DNA from: Candidatus Koribacter versatilis Ellin345
Lineage (GTDB): Bacteria; Acidobacteriota; Terriglobia; Terriglobales; Acidobacteriaceae
Length of the DNA stretch: 64,000 nt
Assembly (NCBI RefSeq): GCF_000014005.1
Contig: NC_008009.1
Location: 1,426,001-1,490,000 of the forward strand
Direction of reading: 5' to 3'
A program made the position numbers and the translations under genes. This document shows positions 43,320 to 54,385 of the stretch, piece by piece. The notes under the pieces are model-generated. The model did no database searches. It saw only the letters and a program-made list of their open reading frames with translations, and was not told the origin of the DNA. Each line of letters opens with the position of its first letter. Within the stretch, counting starts at the first letter, position 1.

Positions 43320-43706
43320 CTATTTCTCGGATTCCTTGTAGATGTATTTGATGCTGGGCTTATAGATCAGCAGGTTCGCGCCATTGCTTCGCGTGATCTT
43401 CAGGCAGGTCTTGTCGTACCACTCGATGCTGCCGTGGATCTCTTCGCCGTCCTGCAGCACGAAGACCATCGGCGTTTTTGCCTGCATCTGTTTCTGGTAA
43501 TAGAAATTTTCGGCGTGGGTCTGTTCGGCTGGAGGTGTCTTCTTGCCCGCGCCCCCGCCGCCATTCATGGGGCGTTCGCGTCGTTCCTGCATCTGCTCAC
43601 TGCGTGCGTGGTCGGGACGTCCGAGCGAAGGCCGAATCAATTTACGATTCGAGAAATCCGGTTCCAGGGCGCGGCCGACCGCAGTGGAATCCATAGAATC
43701 TTTCAT
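43320..43706 (-). CDS. Hfq-like (Sm-fold) RNA-binding protein with N-terminal extension
   Basis: The 128-aa product has a basic, low-complexity N-terminal region of about 65 residues (Gly-rich GGGGAGKK). An Hfq-like core follows at about 66-124: ENFYYQKQMQAKTPMVFVL, then DGEEIHGSIEWYDKTCLKI and LLIYKPSIKYIYKES. The Sm1 strand pattern and the Sm2 YKPSIKYI (Hfq usually Y-K-H-A-I-S-T) fit Hfq, but the conserved His is replaced by Pro. It could be a divergent Hfq chaperone for small RNAs. The N-terminal tail is unlike the short tail of E. coli Hfq. Confidence 0.72.
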   Translation of the reverse strand: MKDSMDSTAVGRALEPDFSNRKLIRPSLGRPDHARSEQMQERRERPMNGGGGAGKKTPPAEQTHAENFYYQKQMQAKTPMVFVLQDGEEIHGSIEWYDKTCLKITRSNGANLLIYKPSIKYIYKESEK

Positions 43707-43923
43707 GGTGCGTCTCCTGATAAGGCGACGTCACTCCCAAAAGCACTCACCGTGGTGGCGCGCACAGGTGGCTTCGTAAGACAGCTCAGCCGAGGGATGC
43801 GCTGGTCCGCGAGTGTACTAAGGTGTGAACTTGCTGCCTACCGTATCACAGGCTTTTCCGGGAGACAATCACCCTAAGTATTAGGGACGGTTACTTTCGG
43901 CTAACCCCACCCTCCATTGCCCC

Positions 43924-45024
43924 TCAGGCGCGTTCCAGCGACGTGGCAAAGGCGTCTAGGGATAAGCTGCGCAACAGGTTACGCCGCATGCCCGTCTCCA
44001 CCTCACCAAGCTTGAGCGCCGCCTTTTGCACCCATCCCAAATCAACCGATTGTGCCAGCTTGGTTAATTCGCTGCCCAAGTCCGTGTTTCGGACCAATTT
44101 GGGAGTACCGGAAAGTAAATACAGAAGGTCCTGCAGCAGAGAGTAGCTCGCCCGGATCAGTTGGTCGGTTTTCTCTTTTCCTTCCGCTCCTGCGCGGTAG
44201 CCCTCCGTCACTTTGAAGAGCTCGGTATGGTCCTGCGCCGCGACGGAAGATCGCAACAACGTCAGGGCATCCTGACGCGCCGCCGTGTACGCCGCGAGAT
44301 CGAAGGTCCTGGCCTGGCCGATACCACCCCCGCAGAGACGTGCCACCAGCGCCCGCTGCCGCGCCGCCCACTCCGGACGCTCTTTCTCCAGATAACTCTC
44401 CACATCTTCCGGCGCGATCGCTTCCAGCCGCAATTGCACACAACGCGAACGAATCGTCGCCAGCAGGGAACTGGGATTTTCCGAAAGCAGGAAGATCGTC
44501 GCAAATTCCGGCGGCTCCTCCAGAATTTTCAGCAGCGAGTTCGCCGCCTCCTTCATGAAGTTGGCGGTAGGGAAGATGTAAACCTTGTGCTCGCCCTGCG
44601 TCGGCTTGTAATAGATGTGCCCAATCACGTGGCGCACCTGGTCCACCTTCACCAGCATCTGCGGCGGATCAGGCGGAATGATGAGCACGTCCGGATGCGT
44701 CTGCACCAGGATGCGAGTTTCCTTTTTGTCGGTCTCGCGCAGGCCCTCACGCGCCTCGACAGCCTCCGTAAATCGCGCATCGAGATCGTCCGCTTGCGCA
44801 ATCCGCTCGCAGTTTGAGCAGCGTCCACAGAAATCGGGCAGGCCGTCGTCGGTCATCGGCGGCTCAAGGCAGTTCATCGCCTTGGCAATCATCTGCGCCA
44901 GTGTGAACTTGCCGCTACCGCGCGGCCCGCTCAGGATCACCGCATGTGGGAACCGCCCGCGCCCAAGCATTTCGCGCGCTGATTGAACCGTGGCAGGATT
45001 GCCGTGGAAGTCGGAGAAGGGCAT
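43924..45024 (-). CDS. holB: DNA polymerase III delta-prime subunit
   Basis: A clamp-loader subunit of about 366 aa. The AAA+ region has ILSGPRGSGKFTLAQMIAKA (Walker A) and the zinc module CGRCSNCERIAQADD. LLKILEEPPEFATIFLLSE and SRCVQLRLEAI complete the sensor part. The C-terminal part is weakly conserved, as usual. It works with tau/gamma and delta to load the beta clamp. Convention would call it holB; dnaX has a similar AAA+ fold but is longer. Confidence 0.88.
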   Translation of the reverse strand: MPFSDFHGNPATVQSAREMLGRGRFPHAVILSGPRGSGKFTLAQMIAKAMNCLEPPMTDDGLPDFCGRCSNCERIAQADDLDARFTEAVEAREGLRETDKKETRILVQTHPDVLIIPPDPPQMLVKVDQVRHVIGHIYYKPTQGEHKVYIFPTANFMKEAANSLLKILEEPPEFATIFLLSENPSSLLATIRSRCVQLRLEAIAPEDVESYLEKERPEWAARQRALVARLCGGGIGQARTFDLAAYTAARQDALTLLRSSVAAQDHTELFKVTEGYRAGAEGKEKTDQLIRASYSLLQDLLYLLSGTPKLVRNTDLGSELTKLAQSVDLGWVQKAALKLGEVETGMRRNLLRSLSLDAFATSLERA

Positions 45025-45051
45025 TGAGAATAAGTTAGCAGGTTCGGGCTT

Positions 45052-45876
45052 CTATTTCCGTCGTCCCTGCACCTCAAGATATTCCGCATCATGCGACATC
45101 CCGCCGCTCGGATGATTGTTCGCATTCGCAAAAATCTGCTCGATGTCCGAAGCGAGTTTCTGCTGGTTCTCTGGATCGAGCCGCGCAAATGCCATCTTCG
45201 TCGGCCCAAACCATTCGCGGAAGAGGTTCACGACGTCCATCGGTTTCATCTCGGCGTATTCAGCGCGGGCCCGCACCTTCTGCATTTTCAACTCGAACCC
45301 ATCGCCGAGCCGCTGGCGAACCACGTCCTCCACGCCCCACATCGACGGCGGCTGCAGCCCCGGAGGTGGCGGAAGATATTTTGCAGTTGCACGGAAGATC
45401 TGGCCCGGAACGCCTTCTGGCGTCCAATTGCCCATCGCGACCATCCCTCCAGGTTTGCAAACCCGTTTCAACTCTGCCGCTACGCGCTCCGGACGCGGCG
45501 CGAACATCGCGCCAAACATCGAGTACACCACGTCGAACGACGCATCTTCAAACGGCAACTCTTCGGCATCGCCTTCGATGAAGTTGATCGCCAGTTTTTC
45601 CGCGGCGGCTCGCTCCCGCGCCTGCGCGAGCAGGTTCGTCGCTATGTCAACACCGGTCACATTTGCGCCCTTGTGTGCCGCCGGAAGTGCTTGGTTGCCG
45701 GTCCCGCACGCGATGTCGAGTACCTTCATCCCCGGCTTCAAATCGAGCCGATCCACGAAGTCCTCGCCCCACTTGCGGTTCAGTGCAGCGATCTTGCCGA
45801 AGTCGCCGGCCATCCAACTGGCCTTCATCTGGCCCTTCAATGCAGATAAGTCCGGCGCTTGCGCTCCCATCATCAT
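45052..45876 (-). CDS. class I SAM-dependent methyltransferase (UbiE-like)
   Basis: The 274-aa protein has MKVLDIACGTGNQALPAAHK as SAM motif I, then GVDIATNLLAQARERA, FVDRLDLKP before it, and FDVVYSMFGAMFAPRPERV with ELKRVCKPGGMVAMGNW, the series of a Methyltransf_11/25 domain. No ubiquinone-specific features are seen, so the substrate is unknown. It is upstream of holB on the same strand with a 27-base gap and may be in one transcript. Confidence 0.85.
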   Translation of the reverse strand: MMMGAQAPDLSALKGQMKASWMAGDFGKIAALNRKWGEDFVDRLDLKPGMKVLDIACGTGNQALPAAHKGANVTGVDIATNLLAQARERAAAEKLAINFIEGDAEELPFEDASFDVVYSMFGAMFAPRPERVAAELKRVCKPGGMVAMGNWTPEGVPGQIFRATAKYLPPPPGLQPPSMWGVEDVVRQRLGDGFELKMQKVRARAEYAEMKPMDVVNLFREWFGPTKMAFARLDPENQQKLASDIEQIFANANNHPSGGMSHDAEYLEVQGRRK

Positions 45877-45893
45877 CCTCCGTGGCGAGGATT

Positions 45894-46415
45894 CTACAAG
45901 GATTGTCCGTCACCTTGGGCGGGTTCGTCCCGCAGCCATTTGCGCATTTGGGGAAACGGAGGCCGCCCGAGTTTCTCGGCTTGCCTCGGCTCCGCAGTCA
46001 TCTCCATCCATTGCAGCAGCGGCACTCCGAAGAATTGTCCCTTGCGAAAATTCTCTACGATGTTGGCGCCGCCGCCCTTATATCCATTCGCATGGAAGAC
46101 GATGAGCGGATCGATCCCGATGTGCAGCGCCGCCGCATACGACCACGCGATCGCCGCCATCTCAAAGCCGGCGTCCTCGCCTGCGTGTTCCCCCGTTGTG
46201 CGCCGATCTTCTGGCGTCATCACCGCGAGGTGTCCTGCTTCATGCAATATGTCGCCCGGATACAGCAGCTGTGCCTCGTCCACAAGGATCACGCTGCCTT
46301 CAATCCTCAGGCCCGGCAGGAAATTCTCGCCCGTCAGTTCGACAGTACGAATCTCCAGTCCGATTTCTGTGACGAACGCGGCAATCTGCGCGGTGACTGG
46401 ATCGCGAAATGGCAT
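45894..46415 (-). CDS. hypothetical protein with an HEAGH motif
   Basis: The 173-aa product (start MPFRDPVTAQ at 46415; 46430 is also possible) has a single zinc-type motif GDILHEAGHLAVMTPEDRR and no signal peptide. The sequence around AAIAWSYAAALHIGI is helical. HExxH-type proteins with a small fold and no clear family are frequent; a peptidase function is inference only. It lies upstream of the methyltransferase gene on the same strand, 17 bases apart, and diverges from the next gene. Confidence 0.6.
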   Translation of the reverse strand: MPFRDPVTAQIAAFVTEIGLEIRTVELTGENFLPGLRIEGSVILVDEAQLLYPGDILHEAGHLAVMTPEDRRTTGEHAGEDAGFEMAAIAWSYAAALHIGIDPLIVFHANGYKGGGANIVENFRKGQFFGVPLLQWMEMTAEPRQAEKLGRPPFPQMRKWLRDEPAQGDGQSL

Positions 46416-46448
46416 ATGCTTCCGCGACAATTATCGGTTGTCCGTCAA

Positions 46449-47183
46449 ATGCCTATGAAACTCGTTGCCCTCATCGCCGCCCTTGCTCTCACCACCGCCT
46501 GCGCCAAAAGTCCCGCGCCCATCACCCAGCAGGAAGTCGTCCAGAGAAGCCAGGAACTCTTCGACGCCGTGGCCGTAGGCAACAAGGACCCCTGGCAGAA
46601 GTACTTCGCGGACGACGTTCTCTACTTCGACGAAAAAGGCCGCGCCATGGACAAAACGGCACTCGTGGCCGACGTCGAACCCCTGCCCAAGGGTTACTCC
46701 GGTGAGATCAAGCTCGTGAACTCGAAGTTCCATCTCGAGGGCAACACCGCCATCAATTCCTACGACATGAATGAGACAGAGACGATCTTCGGCCAGGAAA
46801 TGCACGCCCGATATCACGAGACCGACACCTGGATGTATCGCAACAGCCAATGGCAAATCGTAGCCGGACAAGTGCTGCGCTACTACGAAGATCCTGCCCC
46901 AGGCGCGGTTGACGAGAAGAAACTGAAAGACTACGTCGGCACCTACGAACTCGCCGCTGGCGACCGTGCCACCGTCGCCGTGGAAGCAGGGCGCCTCACG
47001 TTGAAGCGTGGCTCACGCCCTGCGGTCGAACTCATTCCCGAAGGCTGCGACATTTTCTTCCGCAAGGGTGTCGAAGGCCGACGTGTCTTCCACTTCACCA
47101 AAGGCAAGGTCGATTCCATGATCGACCGCCGTAACAACGAAGATGTTGTCTGGAAGAAAGTCTCGGACAAGACGGCCAGCTAG
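46449..47183 (+). CDS. putative lipoprotein with SnoaL/NTF2-like and C-terminal domains
   Basis: The 244-aa protein (MPMKLVALIAALALTTACAK) has a lipoprotein-like signal with Cys18. An NTF2-like domain of the DUF4440 type follows (QRSQELFDAVAVGNKDPWQK, YFADDVLYFDEKG and YHETDTWMYRNSQWQIVAG). A C-terminal region of about 80 residues (DYVGTYELAAGDRATVAVE, ending WKKVSDK) looks like a small beta-barrel of the kind found after beta-lactamase-like domains. The function is unknown. The frame upstream to 45663 is not coding. Confidence 0.68.
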   Translation: MPMKLVALIAALALTTACAKSPAPITQQEVVQRSQELFDAVAVGNKDPWQKYFADDVLYFDEKGRAMDKTALVADVEPLPKGYSGEIKLVNSKFHLEGNTAINSYDMNETETIFGQEMHARYHETDTWMYRNSQWQIVAGQVLRYYEDPAPGAVDEKKLKDYVGTYELAAGDRATVAVEAGRLTLKRGSRPAVELIPEGCDIFFRKGVEGRRVFHFTKGKVDSMIDRRNNEDVVWKKVSDKTAS

Positions 47184-47190
47184 TCGGCTT

Positions 47191-47220
47191 TTGCTCAACC
47201 TGCCTTTTGCCATTTAGAAT
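47191..47220 (+). promoter_or_regulatory. possible promoter for recO
   Basis: TTGCTC (47191-47196) and TAGAAT (47215-47220) are separated by 18 bases. The -10 is 54 bases before the recO ATG at 47275. The hexamers are fair matches to sigma-70. Confidence 0.5.
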
Positions 47221-47274
47221 CAACGCTTGAGCCTCACGCCCTCAATCTTGCCAGAGCAGTCTGAGTAGACCGTC

Positions 47275-48009
47275 ATGCTCAAGCAATCTGAGGCGATTGT
47301 CCTCCGCACCTATCCAATGCGCGAGGCCGATCTGCTGGTGACGCTGTTTACCCGCGCGGAAGGCAAAATCAAAGGCGTGGCGAAAGCGGCCAAGAAGTCG
47401 CGCCGCCGGTTTGGCGGGGCACTCGAACCGCTGACGCATGTGCGGGTGTATTACGAAGATCGCGAGCGACAGGAACTGACCCGGTTGGACTCGTGCGATG
47501 TGCTGGCGAGTCCGATGTCGGCAGAGGTGGATTATCCGCGAGCGCTGGCGTTAGGGCACGTCGCCGAAGTCATCGACGACCTGCTGCCGGACCGCGAGCC
47601 GAATGACGCGGTTTTCCGGCTCTCGTTGGCGGTGCTGGGACAGTTGGTTCCCGGAGCGGTCTGGATGCCGCTGACGTATTTCGATCTTTGGATGGTGCGG
47701 CTGGCAGGCTTTCTTCCCGACCTGATGCATTGCGTGGTCTGCGGAGAAGAGCTGGATGACCGGGCGTTCTTCCATCCGCTGGTGGATGGCCTGGTGTGCG
47801 CGAACGATAAGCGCCTGGCCTCAACCGAGTTGACGGTGGAATCGCGCGCCATCGCGGATTTGATGTTTCGGGCCCCGTTAGAGAATTTTGCCGGCGCGCC
47901 ATGGCCGCGCCAACGTTGTGCCGACTTACGCCGCTTCTTGGTGCAAATCCTGGAGCGGCACTTAGAAAAGAAGCTGGTCACCGTGACCATGCTCGACAAA
48001 TTGGACTGA
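47275..48009 (+). CDS. recO: DNA repair protein RecO
   Basis: Helps RecR load RecA on SSB-covered DNA in the RecFOR pathway. The 244-aa product has the N-terminal OB-fold start QSEAIVLRTYPMREADLLVT and FTRAEGKIKGVAKAAKKSRR. The LEPLTHVRVYYEDRERQEL stretch and the later MHCVVCGEELDDRAFF follow; of a zinc site only the CxxC half and one further Cys (LVCAND) are clear. Its length is normal. It stands in front of the glycyl-tRNA synthetase genes on the same strand but with its own likely promoter. Confidence 0.9.
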   Translation: MLKQSEAIVLRTYPMREADLLVTLFTRAEGKIKGVAKAAKKSRRRFGGALEPLTHVRVYYEDRERQELTRLDSCDVLASPMSAEVDYPRALALGHVAEVIDDLLPDREPNDAVFRLSLAVLGQLVPGAVWMPLTYFDLWMVRLAGFLPDLMHCVVCGEELDDRAFFHPLVDGLVCANDKRLASTELTVESRAIADLMFRAPLENFAGAPWPRQRCADLRRFLVQILERHLEKKLVTVTMLDKLD

Positions 48010-48109
48010 CCCACCGCTTTTGGCACTTCTCAGGTTAATTTTCCGCAAAGGCGGCGGGCTTTCAGGAGATTGATGGCTGTCAATCTCTGTAGAATTGGAA
48101 TTTAAGACC

Positions 48110-49111
48110 GTGTCCTCTGACTGTCATAAGAATCCGCTCACTTTCCAGCAACTCATCCTTCGCCTGCAAAATTTCTGGGCCGAACATGGCTGCATCCTGC
48201 AACAACCGCACGACGTGGAAGTAGGCGCCGGCACCATGGCCCCGGAAACTTTCCTTCGTGTGCTCGGCCCCAAGCCCTACAGTGTCGCCTATGTGCAGCC
48301 CTCGCGGCGCCCCGCCGATGGCCGCTACGGCGAGAACCCGAATCGGCTCTACAAGCACACTCAGTACCAGGTCATCCTCAAGCCACCGCCGCAGAACGTG
48401 CAGGAGTTGTACCTCGAATCACTGGCGGCGATCGGCATTGATCTCTCGAAGCACGATATCAAGTTCGAGGAAGACAACTGGGAGTCGCCAACGCTCGGCG
48501 CGTGGGGCATTGGCTGGCAGGTGATGCTCGACGGCCTCGAGATCACCCAGTTCACGTACTTCCAGCAGTGCGGCGGCGTCGATCTCGACCCGATCGCGGC
48601 CGAGCTGACCTACGGTCTGGAGCGCATCGCTGCGTTCTTACAAGACGTGGATTCGATTTACGACATCGTGTGGGTCGTCGGGCCAGACGGCAAGCCGGTC
48701 ACCTATGGCGACGTTCGTCTTGCCGACGAATTGCAGTACTCGGTTTACAACTTTGAAAAAGCCGATGTAACGAAACTCTGGCAGCACTTCGATCTGTTTG
48801 AAGCCGAAGCCAAGGCGCTACTCGACGAATATCACGCATCAAGCCGAGCGCCAAAGAAGGGCAAGGCTCCGGAGGCCCCGCAGTTCACGGCCTCGGAGAA
48901 ATCGCGTTTCCCGATCCTCGCGGCTTCGGATCTGACCTTGAAATGCTCGCACATGTTCAACATCCTCGACGCCCGCGGCGCGATCAGCGTAACCGAGCGT
49001 GTAGGCGTAATCGCGCGCGTCAGAGCACTGGCCGTAGCCGCAGCCAAGGCGTGGGTAAGCCAGCAAGCGGCTGCACCAGAAGAAGCAGCCGAGGCAACCG
49101 CCAGTGCATAG
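48110..49111 (+). CDS. glyQ: glycyl-tRNA synthetase alpha subunit
   Basis: Charges tRNA-Gly together with GlyS. The 333-aa protein has [19 protein letters not shown], then [59 protein letters not shown] and [14 protein letters not shown], all marks of the alpha2beta2 type. The GTG at 48110 (reading VSSDCHKN) is chosen over the TTG at 48095, because TAGAAT at 48090-48095 looks like a -10 box that would overlap the TTG. The C-terminus has an Ala/Glu-rich tail of uncertain role. A repeat-filled gap separates it from glyS. Confidence 0.93.
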   Translation: MSSDCHKNPLTFQQLILRLQNFWAEHGCILQQPHDVEVGAGTMAPETFLRVLGPKPYSVAYVQPSRRPADGRYGENPNRLYKHTQYQVILKPPPQNVQELYLESLAAIGIDLSKHDIKFEEDNWESPTLGAWGIGWQVMLDGLEITQFTYFQQCGGVDLDPIAAELTYGLERIAAFLQDVDSIYDIVWVVGPDGKPVTYGDVRLADELQYSVYNFEKADVTKLWQHFDLFEAEAKALLDEYHASSRAPKKGKAPEAPQFTASEKSRFPILAASDLTLKCSHMFNILDARGAISVTERVGVIARVRALAVAAAKAWVSQQAAAPEEAAEATASA

Positions 49112-49120
49112 AGTCAAAAC

Positions 49121-49209
49121 AGTGAACCACGAAGGACACAAAGGACCACGAAGGAATCAGAAAAATCTCGAAAAACCTTCGTGATCCTTCGTGCCCTTCG
49201 TGGTGAAAG
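49121..49209. repeat. long imperfect inverted arrangement of CCACGAAGGACAC repeats
   Basis: The left arm (GAACCACGAAGGACACAAAG then GACCACGAAGGA, 49121-49154) and the right arm (CCTTCGTGATCCTTCGTG then CCCTTCGTGGTGAAA, 49175-49207) are inverted copies over about 33 bases with several mismatches. Each arm contains two to three tandem 10-12-base units. Between them lie about 20 A-rich bases. It can fold into a long hairpin in the glyQ-glyS gap. The same unit occurs at 10941, 11027 and 21488. Confidence 0.6.
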
Positions 49210-49295
49210 ATTTTGATTTTTGACGGCAGTAACGAACCTTTGTGACCCGGCTCACATACGAATGGGCCGCTGAAAATTGAGAATAAAGAGATTGC

Positions 49296-51485
49296 ATGGC
49301 TGATTTCCTGCTCGAGATAGGCACTGAAGAGATTCCCGCCCGCATGATCGATTCGGCCCGCGAAGAACTCGCGAAGCGGGTCAGCGATCTCGTCCAGCGC
49401 GAACGCCTCGCCGAAGGGGTGCACGTGGAGTCCTATTCCACGCCGCGACGCCTCGCCGTGGTTGCGAAATCGCTCCGTACTTCCCAGCCCGACGTCGAAG
49501 AACAGCTCATGGGGCCCTCGACGAAGGTCGCCTACAAAGACGGTGAACCGACGCCCGCCGCGCACGCCTTCGCCAAGAAAGCCGGTGTGGACCTCAATGC
49601 CATCGAGAAAGTTTCAACCCCGAAAGGCGAATACATCGCCGCAACCGTTGCCAGGAAGGGCCGCTCTGCTTCCGAAATCCTGAGCGAGTTGCTGCCAAAA
49701 GAAATCAACGGCGTCTACTGGGCGAAAAGCATGTACTGGCGTCCCGGCAAGACTTCGGAGCGTTTTGTGCGCCCGGTACGCTGGATGGTCGCGCTACTCG
49801 ACAACGACGTTGTTCCCCTCGAGTTCGACGGCGTTACCGCAGGCAATCGCAGCCGCGGACACCGCATCCTCTCGCACGGCGTGGTCACACTTCCCGATCC
49901 CAGTCACTATCGCGACACGCTCGCCGCAGCCGCGGTCGTGGTCGATCGCAAAGACCGTGAATACAAGATCCGCAAAGCGCTCGATGCCGCCACCCGCACC
50001 ATCACGGGCGCGCGCTGGCGCGAAGATAAAGACCTGCTCGACACCGTGGTGAACCTCACCGAGTCGCCATCGGCGCTACTCGGCAGCTTCGACCCCGAAT
50101 ATCTCTCGCTTCCGGAAGAAGTGCTGGTCACCGTGATGCGCGATCACCAGAAGTACTTCGCTGTCGAAGACGCCGGCGGCAAACTCGCGCCGCACTTCCT
50201 CGCCGTGCTCAACACCAACGGCGATCCCGACGGCCTAATCCGCCACGGCAACGAGCGCGTGCTGCGCGCCCGCTTCAACGACGCGCGCTTCTTCTGGAAC
50301 ACCGACCAGAAACTCGACCTCCGCCAGCGCGTGGAACTGCTCAAGTCGGTCACCTTCCAGAAAGACCTCGGGAGCTACTACGACAAGACCTGCCGCTTCC
50401 AGAAACTCGCGAGCCTGATCGCGGAAGTCGCGATGCAGGCCGGTATCACCGTTCGCGCCGGTGTGGTGCACAAAGCGGCGCTGCTCTCCAAGACCGACCT
50501 CACTACCGAACTAGTGAAGGAATTCACTGAACTTCAGGGTGTCGTCGGCGGCCTCTACGCAAAGGCGCAGGGCGAGCGTCTCGACTGCAACCAGGAAGTC
50601 GCCAACGCCATCGGCGACGTCGTGTACGACCACTACAAACCCGTGTCCATGGACGACAGTGTTCCGCGCAGCATCGAAGGCGCGATCGTCGCCGTCGCCG
50701 ACAAAGCCGACACCATCGCCGGCATGTTCGCCCTCGGCCTGATCCCCAGCGGCTCCAAAGATCCCTTTGCGCTGCGTCGCGCCGCGAACGGCGTCGTCAA
50801 GATCATCGCCGAGCACAAGCTGCCGATAAGCCTACGGACCACGTTCGACGACGCGCGCACCGAGTACAAGGGAAGCGAAGCTGAACTGCGATTCGCCGCC
50901 GACGACAAGTGCACCGAAAACATCGCGGCCTTTATGCGCGAGCGCCTCGACTTCTACCTTCGCGAGGTGAAGGGCTTCCATTACGACGTAGTCAACGCCG
51001 TGCTCGCCTCCAACGCCGACGATGTCGTCGACGCCATTGCGCGCGCTGAAGCGGTTACCGCAGTCCGCGGATCGGAAGACTTCATCGCCGTCTCCGCTGC
51101 GTTCAAGCGCATGAAGAACATCCTGAAGCAGGCGGAGGAGAAGAAAGTTCATCCGCTTATGAACCTTGGCGAAGACGTGGCCAGCGTTCGTTTCAAGATG
51201 GAAGAGTACGAAAAGCGCGCCGAGCATCCCGAAGAGGCTGCCCTCATCCGCGCCTTCATGGATGTTTCGCCGCGCGTCCAGGCGGCTGTGCAATTGAAAA
51301 GTTACCAGGAAGCAGTTTCGCTGGTTGCAGGGCTGCGTAAGCCAGTCGACGCGTTCTTTGACAAAGTCATGGTCATGGTCGACGACGAACAGAAGCGTAC
51401 CGCGCGTCTGCTGCTGCTGCTGGCGATTGTCTCGCAATTTGAAATCATCGCTGACTTCAGCGAGATCGTAACCGAAAGAACTTAG
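49296..51485 (+). CDS. glyS: glycyl-tRNA synthetase beta subunit
   Basis: The tRNA-binding subunit of the alpha2beta2 enzyme. The 729-aa length is normal. It starts ADFLLEIGTEEIPARMI, the usual start, and has the MGPSTKVAYKDGEPTPAAHAF stretch, FVRPVRWMVALLDNDVVPL, VTVMRDHQKYFAV and the HD-like FTELQGVVGGLYAKAQGE. SIEGAIVAVADKADTIAGMF and the C-terminal anticodon-region end in VMVMVDDEQKRTARLLLL. It is expressed with glyQ, 184 bases upstream, across the repeat-filled gap. Confidence 0.95.
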   Translation: MADFLLEIGTEEIPARMIDSAREELAKRVSDLVQRERLAEGVHVESYSTPRRLAVVAKSLRTSQPDVEEQLMGPSTKVAYKDGEPTPAAHAFAKKAGVDLNAIEKVSTPKGEYIAATVARKGRSASEILSELLPKEINGVYWAKSMYWRPGKTSERFVRPVRWMVALLDNDVVPLEFDGVTAGNRSRGHRILSHGVVTLPDPSHYRDTLAAAAVVVDRKDREYKIRKALDAATRTITGARWREDKDLLDTVVNLTESPSALLGSFDPEYLSLPEEVLVTVMRDHQKYFAVEDAGGKLAPHFLAVLNTNGDPDGLIRHGNERVLRARFNDARFFWNTDQKLDLRQRVELLKSVTFQKDLGSYYDKTCRFQKLASLIAEVAMQAGITVRAGVVHKAALLSKTDLTTELVKEFTELQGVVGGLYAKAQGERLDCNQEVANAIGDVVYDHYKPVSMDDSVPRSIEGAIVAVADKADTIAGMFALGLIPSGSKDPFALRRAANGVVKIIAEHKLPISLRTTFDDARTEYKGSEAELRFAADDKCTENIAAFMRERLDFYLREVKGFHYDVVNAVLASNADDVVDAIARAEAVTAVRGSEDFIAVSAAFKRMKNILKQAEEKKVHPLMNLGEDVASVRFKMEEYEKRAEHPEEAALIRAFMDVSPRVQAAVQLKSYQEAVSLVAGLRKPVDAFFDKVMVMVDDEQKRTARLLLLLAIVSQFEIIADFSEIVTERT

Positions 51486-51516
51486 GTTCTTATTACCGCT
51501 GTTCAAGGACTAATAA

Positions 51517-54255
<2,739 letters not shown>

Positions 54256-54264
54256 CAACACCGC

Positions 54265-54299
54265 GGGTGCCCCCTTCCCGAAGGGAGGGTGGGCGCCCC
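54265..54299. repeat. imperfect hairpin with GGGCGCCCC flank
   Basis: GGGTGCCCCCTTCCC and GGGAGGGTGGGCGCCCC form an imperfect stem (with G-T pairs) around GAA, just after the ppdK stop, and the GTGGGCGCCCCGAAAC end resembles the flanks of the elements at 3422, 8791 and 61008. The true terminator follows separately. Confidence 0.35.
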
Positions 54300-54311
54300 G
54301 AAACATCAAAG

Positions 54312-54337
54312 GCACGGCTCCGGCCGTGCTTTTGTTT
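54312..54337 (+). terminator. rho-independent terminator after ppdK
   Basis: GCACGGC (54312-54318), loop TCCG, GCCGTGC (54323-54329), then TTTTGTTT. It has a strong seven-base stem and a clear T-run. Confidence 0.9.
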
Positions 54338-54385
54338 GCGGCGATAAAATTTAGTTTTTTGGAATGAGGCCGCCGGTGGGAATGG

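Noticed and set aside
48070-48095. TTGATG and TAGAAT as a full promoter for glyQ
   Set aside because: The spacer is only 14 bases. The TAGAAT alone may be a -10, but the -35 match is not acceptable.
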